Source of the DNA: Candidatus Gastranaerophilales bacterium
GTDB lineage: Bacteria; Cyanobacteriota; Vampirovibrionia; Gastranaerophilales; Gastranaerophilaceae
Assembly (NCBI GenBank): GCA_900772035.1
Contig: CAAGQE010000233.1
Coordinates: 1-7,780, forward strand
DNA: 7,780 nucleotides
Reading direction: 5' to 3'
Under the pieces are notes generated by a model. It saw only the letters and a program-made list of their open reading frames with translations. It was not told the DNA's origin and did no database searches. The number at the start of each line of letters is the position of its first letter. Positions within the stretch are counted from its first letter, which is position 1. The position numbers and the translations under genes are program-made. Below are positions 4,987 to 7,780 of this stretch, one piece after another.

Positions 4987-6517
4987 ATTGTTCAAGATAG
5001 ATTTTTCTGAGCATTTCAAAGTCAGGATGTTCAAGTTCTTCGTCAGTAAATGTTACGTTTGCTTCTTTCTCTAAGAATTTTCGCATACTCTCTGACCTTG
5101 AGATAAATTCATCATCTTCTTTGTTACTATGTTTAATCGTGTATTCGTTAACATTGTCACCCTTATTATAATTATTTACGAGGTAATAAATTAACTGGTC
5201 GTTAAAAGCACCGTCGTTGGGGCAAAAATTGTAGAGCGTTCGATTTTTCTGTCCGTTTAAAAGGAATGCTTTTTCAATCATATAAAGTTTGCTTCTGACG
5301 TTTTCTATATAGAATGTCGAATCCAAAAAGAAAAATGCTCGTAATGAACATAACGGGAAAAACGTTATAATCGTTGCGACCAGAGCGATAACTTTTTCTT
5401 TTGTTTCACAAAGATTTGCAATTAAAAAGCCCATAAGTGATAAAAATACCGAGAACAAAGTGATTTTTGTCAAAAATCTTACTCCCAGATGTTGGAGCAT
5501 AATTTGGAACGTATCTTGTCCGATAATAATCAGCGACAAAAATGCGACAAGCGAGATGATTATTGATGTTTCGCATACAAAAAGTCGCTTTTTCGACTCG
5601 TTTTTAACCAAAAACGTTACCGCTAAAAATGCTGCAATAACAAGTCCGATTAAAAACGCATTGTCTTTCAAAATATAAGTATAAAAGTTTTGCAAATATT
5701 CGGGAATTATTTGTATAATGTCAATTCTTGTACGCCTTGTGAACCATTCCGACCAACTTCTGGTTGCAAAAATCAAAACGTTTATGAAAGTTATCCCTAA
5801 AAATGCGGGTAAAAACTTTTTGAAACCGAGATTTCTGTTTATAAAAAATTTATGCAGGCAAAATCCGATGAAAAGTGAAGATACCAGCATAAATCTGAAA
5901 AATTCGTGACCGACCGCCGTTAAGAGCAAAAGTATCGCACCGACGATTATTTGACGTTTTGAGGGGCTTTCGCCCTTGACGTAAAAGTATTCTGAGGTTG
6001 AAATCAATATAAGCGGGAACATCGGCAAAAATATGTATGCCCAAAACCAACAATCCCAACAAAAAATTGTCTGCAATTCCGTCGAGGTCAAAAACGTTAA
6101 AACTACGGGAAACAAAGCCAAAATGAACAACGGTTTGCAAATTTGCGATTTAAAATATTTGAAAAAGTTGTTGTTTATTGCGTACATAAAAAGCGCAAAT
6201 ACGCATAAAATAATTGTAGAATTTACCGTTTCAAAATACGTCACGGGGTGCATGTTCAGCAATGACGGCATATAACGGTTTGTCAGCACGTATATTGGAG
6301 ACCAAATAATCCAGCAATGGTCGCTCGCCGTGAAAACTTGCCAAATACTTGCGTTCCCGACGTTCGGAATAAAAGAAATGTACGGCATAAATAAACTTTC
6401 CGCGAACGGGGTGCATAACTTTAAAAGCGGTTGCAAAAAAGAATACATAATAAATGCCGTGACAATAAAGCATAGCAGATTAATGATATTGGTTTTGTTA
6501 AAAAATTCTTTTAGCAT
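4985..6517 (-). CDS. polytopic membrane protein, possibly GT-C type glycosyltransferase
   Basis: The 510 residues contain about eleven hydrophobic spans, near 10-28, 100-115, 128-144, 150-173, 190-202, 205-222, 235-252, 287-304, 317-333, 350-369 and 375-398, followed by a hydrophilic, acidic tail of about 110 residues. The first span is followed by a long loop (29-98) with ASDHCWIIWSPIYVLTNRYM. GT-C enzymes use an acidic residue in the first outer loop together with many membrane helices, so Asp66 could be catalytic. This is an architecture-based inference; no diagnostic family motif was recognised, and a flippase, polymerase or other transporter-like protein is possible. The ATG at 6517 lacks a clear Shine-Dalgarno. 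The gene begins 53 bases after the aminotransferase stop, with a hairpin between them, so cotranscription is possible but may be attenuated. It converges on the repeat-protein gene and shares its terminator. Confidence 0.75.
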   Translation of the reverse strand: MLKEFFNKTNIINLLCFIVTAFIMYSFLQPLLKLCTPFAESLFMPYISFIPNVGNASIWQVFTASDHCWIIWSPIYVLTNRYMPSLLNMHPVTYFETVNSTIILCVFALFMYAINNNFFKYFKSQICKPLFILALFPVVLTFLTSTELQTIFCWDCWFWAYIFLPMFPLILISTSEYFYVKGESPSKRQIIVGAILLLLTAVGHEFFRFMLVSSLFIGFCLHKFFINRNLGFKKFLPAFLGITFINVLIFATRSWSEWFTRRTRIDIIQIIPEYLQNFYTYILKDNAFLIGLVIAAFLAVTFLVKNESKKRLFVCETSIIISLVAFLSLIIIGQDTFQIMLQHLGVRFLTKITLFSVFLSLMGFLIANLCETKEKVIALVATIITFFPLCSLRAFFFLDSTFYIENVRSKLYMIEKAFLLNGQKNRTLYNFCPNDGAFNDQLIYYLVNNYNKGDNVNEYTIKHSNKEDDEFISRSESMRKFLEKEANVTFTDEELEHPDFEMLRKIYLEQ

Positions 6518-6542
6518 AGATGCAATTGGCTTATATAAAGCA

Positions 6543-6565
6543 CTTGCCGGCTTTTAACCGGCAAG
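6543..6565 (-). terminator. GC-rich hairpin between aminotransferase and membrane-protein genes
   Basis: CTTGCCGG and CCGGCAAG form a perfect 8-pair stem with a 7-base loop. It starts five bases after the aminotransferase stop in the direction of transcription. The following bases, TGCTTTATATAAG, contain only a weak T-run. It may be a weak or partial terminator, a 3' stabilising stem, or an attenuator before the membrane-protein gene. Confidence 0.45.
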
Positions 6566-6570
6566 AACTG

Positions 6571-7743
6571 TTATTTCTTTTCATTTCTGAGTTTTGTGAT
6601 GAACTTATTGAGTTTTTGCATCGCGGTTTTTAGAGTTTCCAACGAATATGCGTATGATATTCTCAAAAATCCCTCGCCGCTGTCCCCGAATGCAGTCCCC
6701 GGTACGGTTGCTACCTTTTCTTCCATAAGAAATTTTGTCGCAAATTCTTCACTTGTCATTCCAAATTCCTTAATGCAGGGGAACACGTAAAATGCGCCGA
6801 AAGGCTCAAAGCATTCCAAACCCATTTCTCTGAACGCGTTCATAAGAAAACGTCTTCTGTGGTTGTAAGAACGTCTCATTTCTTCAACGTCTTTATCACC
6901 GTTTTTAAGTGCTTCAACGGCAGCGTATTGGCTTGTTGTCGGCGCGCACATAATTGCATACTGGTGAATTTTAAGCATTTGCTCAAGGATTTTTTGCGGT
7001 GCGCAAGCATATCCCAAACGCCAACCCGTCATTGCGTATGATTTTGAAAAACCGTTAATTAATATTGTGCGTTCTTTCATTCCTTCAATCGTCGTGATGG
7101 AAACGTGTTTGCCTTTGTATGTCAATTCTGCATATATTTCGTCAGATAAGACGTAAAGGTCTTTTTCGATAATGACTTTTGCAATCTTTTCGAGTTCTTC
7201 TTTTTCCATAATCGAACCCGTCGGATTGTTCGGGAACGGTAAAATCAAAATCTTTGTTTTATCCGTGCAGGCATCTTCGATTTCTTTTGCAGTCAACTTA
7301 AATTCGTTTTCTGCTTTTAAGTTGATAATGACAGGTTTTGCCCCTGCCAAAAATGCGCACGGTTCATAAGAAACGTAACTCGGTTGAGGGATGAGAACTT
7401 CATCGCCTTCGTCAATCATTGCTCTTAATGCAACGTCGATTGCTTCCGAGCCGCCTACCGTTACCATAATTTCATGGGCAGGGTCGTAGTCAACATTTTG
7501 AGTACGTTTTATGTATTTTGCAATTTCGTTTTTGAGTTCTTTTAAACCTGAATTTGAGGTGTAAAAAGTTTTACCTTTTTCGAGCGAATAAATACCTTCG
7601 TCTCTGATATGCCATGGAGTATCAAAGTCGGGTTCGCCGACGCCTAAAGAGATTACGTCGTCCATTTCGCTTACAAGGTCAAAAAACTTTCTGATTCCTG
7701 ACGGTTTTACCTGTACGATTTTTTTTGAGAGCGGATTTCTCAT
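6571..7743 (-). CDS. class I/II PLP aminotransferase (PatA/aspartate aminotransferase type)
   Basis: A complete 390-residue fold-type I aminotransferase, the usual length for the family. Visible signatures are SLGVGEPDFDTP (32-43), the PLP phosphate-binding GGSEA (97-101), ring-stacking Tyr123, N-N-P-T-G (172-176), D-E-I-Y (201-204, Asp201 binding the pyridine nitrogen), GFSKSYAMTGWRLGY (231-245) with Schiff-base Lys234 and Arg242, and carboxylate-binding Arg361 in GFLRIS. The enzyme moves an amino group between an amino acid and a 2-oxo acid in the cytoplasm. The sequence style matches the subgroup with Bacillus PatA/YugH and bacterial aspartate aminotransferases, so the substrate could be aspartate, alanine or N-acetyl-diaminopimelate and cannot be fixed here. 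The ATG is supported by GAGAGG seven bases upstream and by the family's conserved MRNPLS start. It may overlap a preceding gene by ATGA and precedes the membrane-protein gene. Confidence 0.95.
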   Translation of the reverse strand: MRNPLSKKIVQVKPSGIRKFFDLVSEMDDVISLGVGEPDFDTPWHIRDEGIYSLEKGKTFYTSNSGLKELKNEIAKYIKRTQNVDYDPAHEIMVTVGGSEAIDVALRAMIDEGDEVLIPQPSYVSYEPCAFLAGAKPVIINLKAENEFKLTAKEIEDACTDKTKILILPFPNNPTGSIMEKEELEKIAKVIIEKDLYVLSDEIYAELTYKGKHVSITTIEGMKERTILINGFSKSYAMTGWRLGYACAPQKILEQMLKIHQYAIMCAPTTSQYAAVEALKNGDKDVEEMRRSYNHRRRFLMNAFREMGLECFEPFGAFYVFPCIKEFGMTSEEFATKFLMEEKVATVPGTAFGDSGEGFLRISYAYSLETLKTAMQKLNKFITKLRNEKK

Positions 7744-7780
7744 GAGAGTGCCTCTCTTTGGTCTTTCGGTTTCGCCGCCA
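7740..7780 (-). CDS. possible 3' end of an upstream gene, cut by window edge
   Basis: In one minus-strand phase the last bases of the window encode AAKPKDQREALS followed by TGA, which overlaps the aminotransferase ATG as ATGA. Such an overlap is typical of coupled operon genes. Only twelve codons are visible, so no product can be named. The aminotransferase frame itself also stays open to the edge, so the overlap could be chance. Confidence 0.35.
   Translation of the reverse strand, partial: AAKPKDQREALS

Noticed and set aside
6571..7780. N-terminal extension of the aminotransferase to the window edge
   Set aside because: The frame is open (GGETERPKRGTL before the Met), but the ATG at 7743 matches the usual family start MRNPLS and has GAGAGG at good spacing.

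Overview
The window looks like chromosomal DNA of an AT-rich anaerobic bacterium. An uncultured gut lineage such as Gastranaerophilales (Vampirovibrionia/Melainabacteria) or a low-GC Firmicute would fit, but nothing here fixes the taxonomy. No rRNA, tRNA, CRISPR array or complete insertion sequence was recognised.

Left part (1-1813, all minus strand): a compact three-gene run. Read in the direction of transcription it holds a 183-residue protein with a tyrosine-recombinase catalytic fold whose active-site residues are nearly all replaced, an unrecognised 70-residue protein that starts directly after the recombinase stop codon, and a GT-B type glycosyltransferase whose C-terminus lies beyond base 1. 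These genes use ATA for isoleucine about half the time, whereas the aminotransferase at the right end hardly uses it, so this block may have a different history.

Middle (1814-2476): 663 bases without a convincing gene, between divergently transcribed genes. It holds the most unusual signal of the window: eleven CATG tetramers within 185 bases, mostly spaced 9-11 or 21-22 bases apart (one or two helical turns). An 18-base perfect palindrome lies in the array. Next to it are a 9-base inverted repeat, two copies of a 14-mer containing TATAAT, and a small leader hairpin. It reads as a complex control region.

Centre (2477-4936, plus): an 819-residue protein made almost wholly of degenerate YD/RHS-like repeats behind a Lys/Ala/Thr-rich tail, with no signal peptide, no membrane segment, no tryptophan and one cysteine. 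A strong bidirectional terminator follows and also serves the converging gene on the other strand.

Right part (4985-7780, minus): a 510-residue multi-spanning membrane protein, possibly GT-C-like, preceded by a complete class I/II PLP aminotransferase. The aminotransferase start overlaps what may be the last codons of another gene at the window edge.

Working idea (inference): the inactive recombinase-like protein may be a DNA-binding regulator that acts on the phased CATG array between it and the repeat-protein gene. The two surface-glycan-type genes (glycosyltransferase, membrane protein) and the large repeat protein would suit a cell-envelope locus, but no sequence evidence links them functionally.
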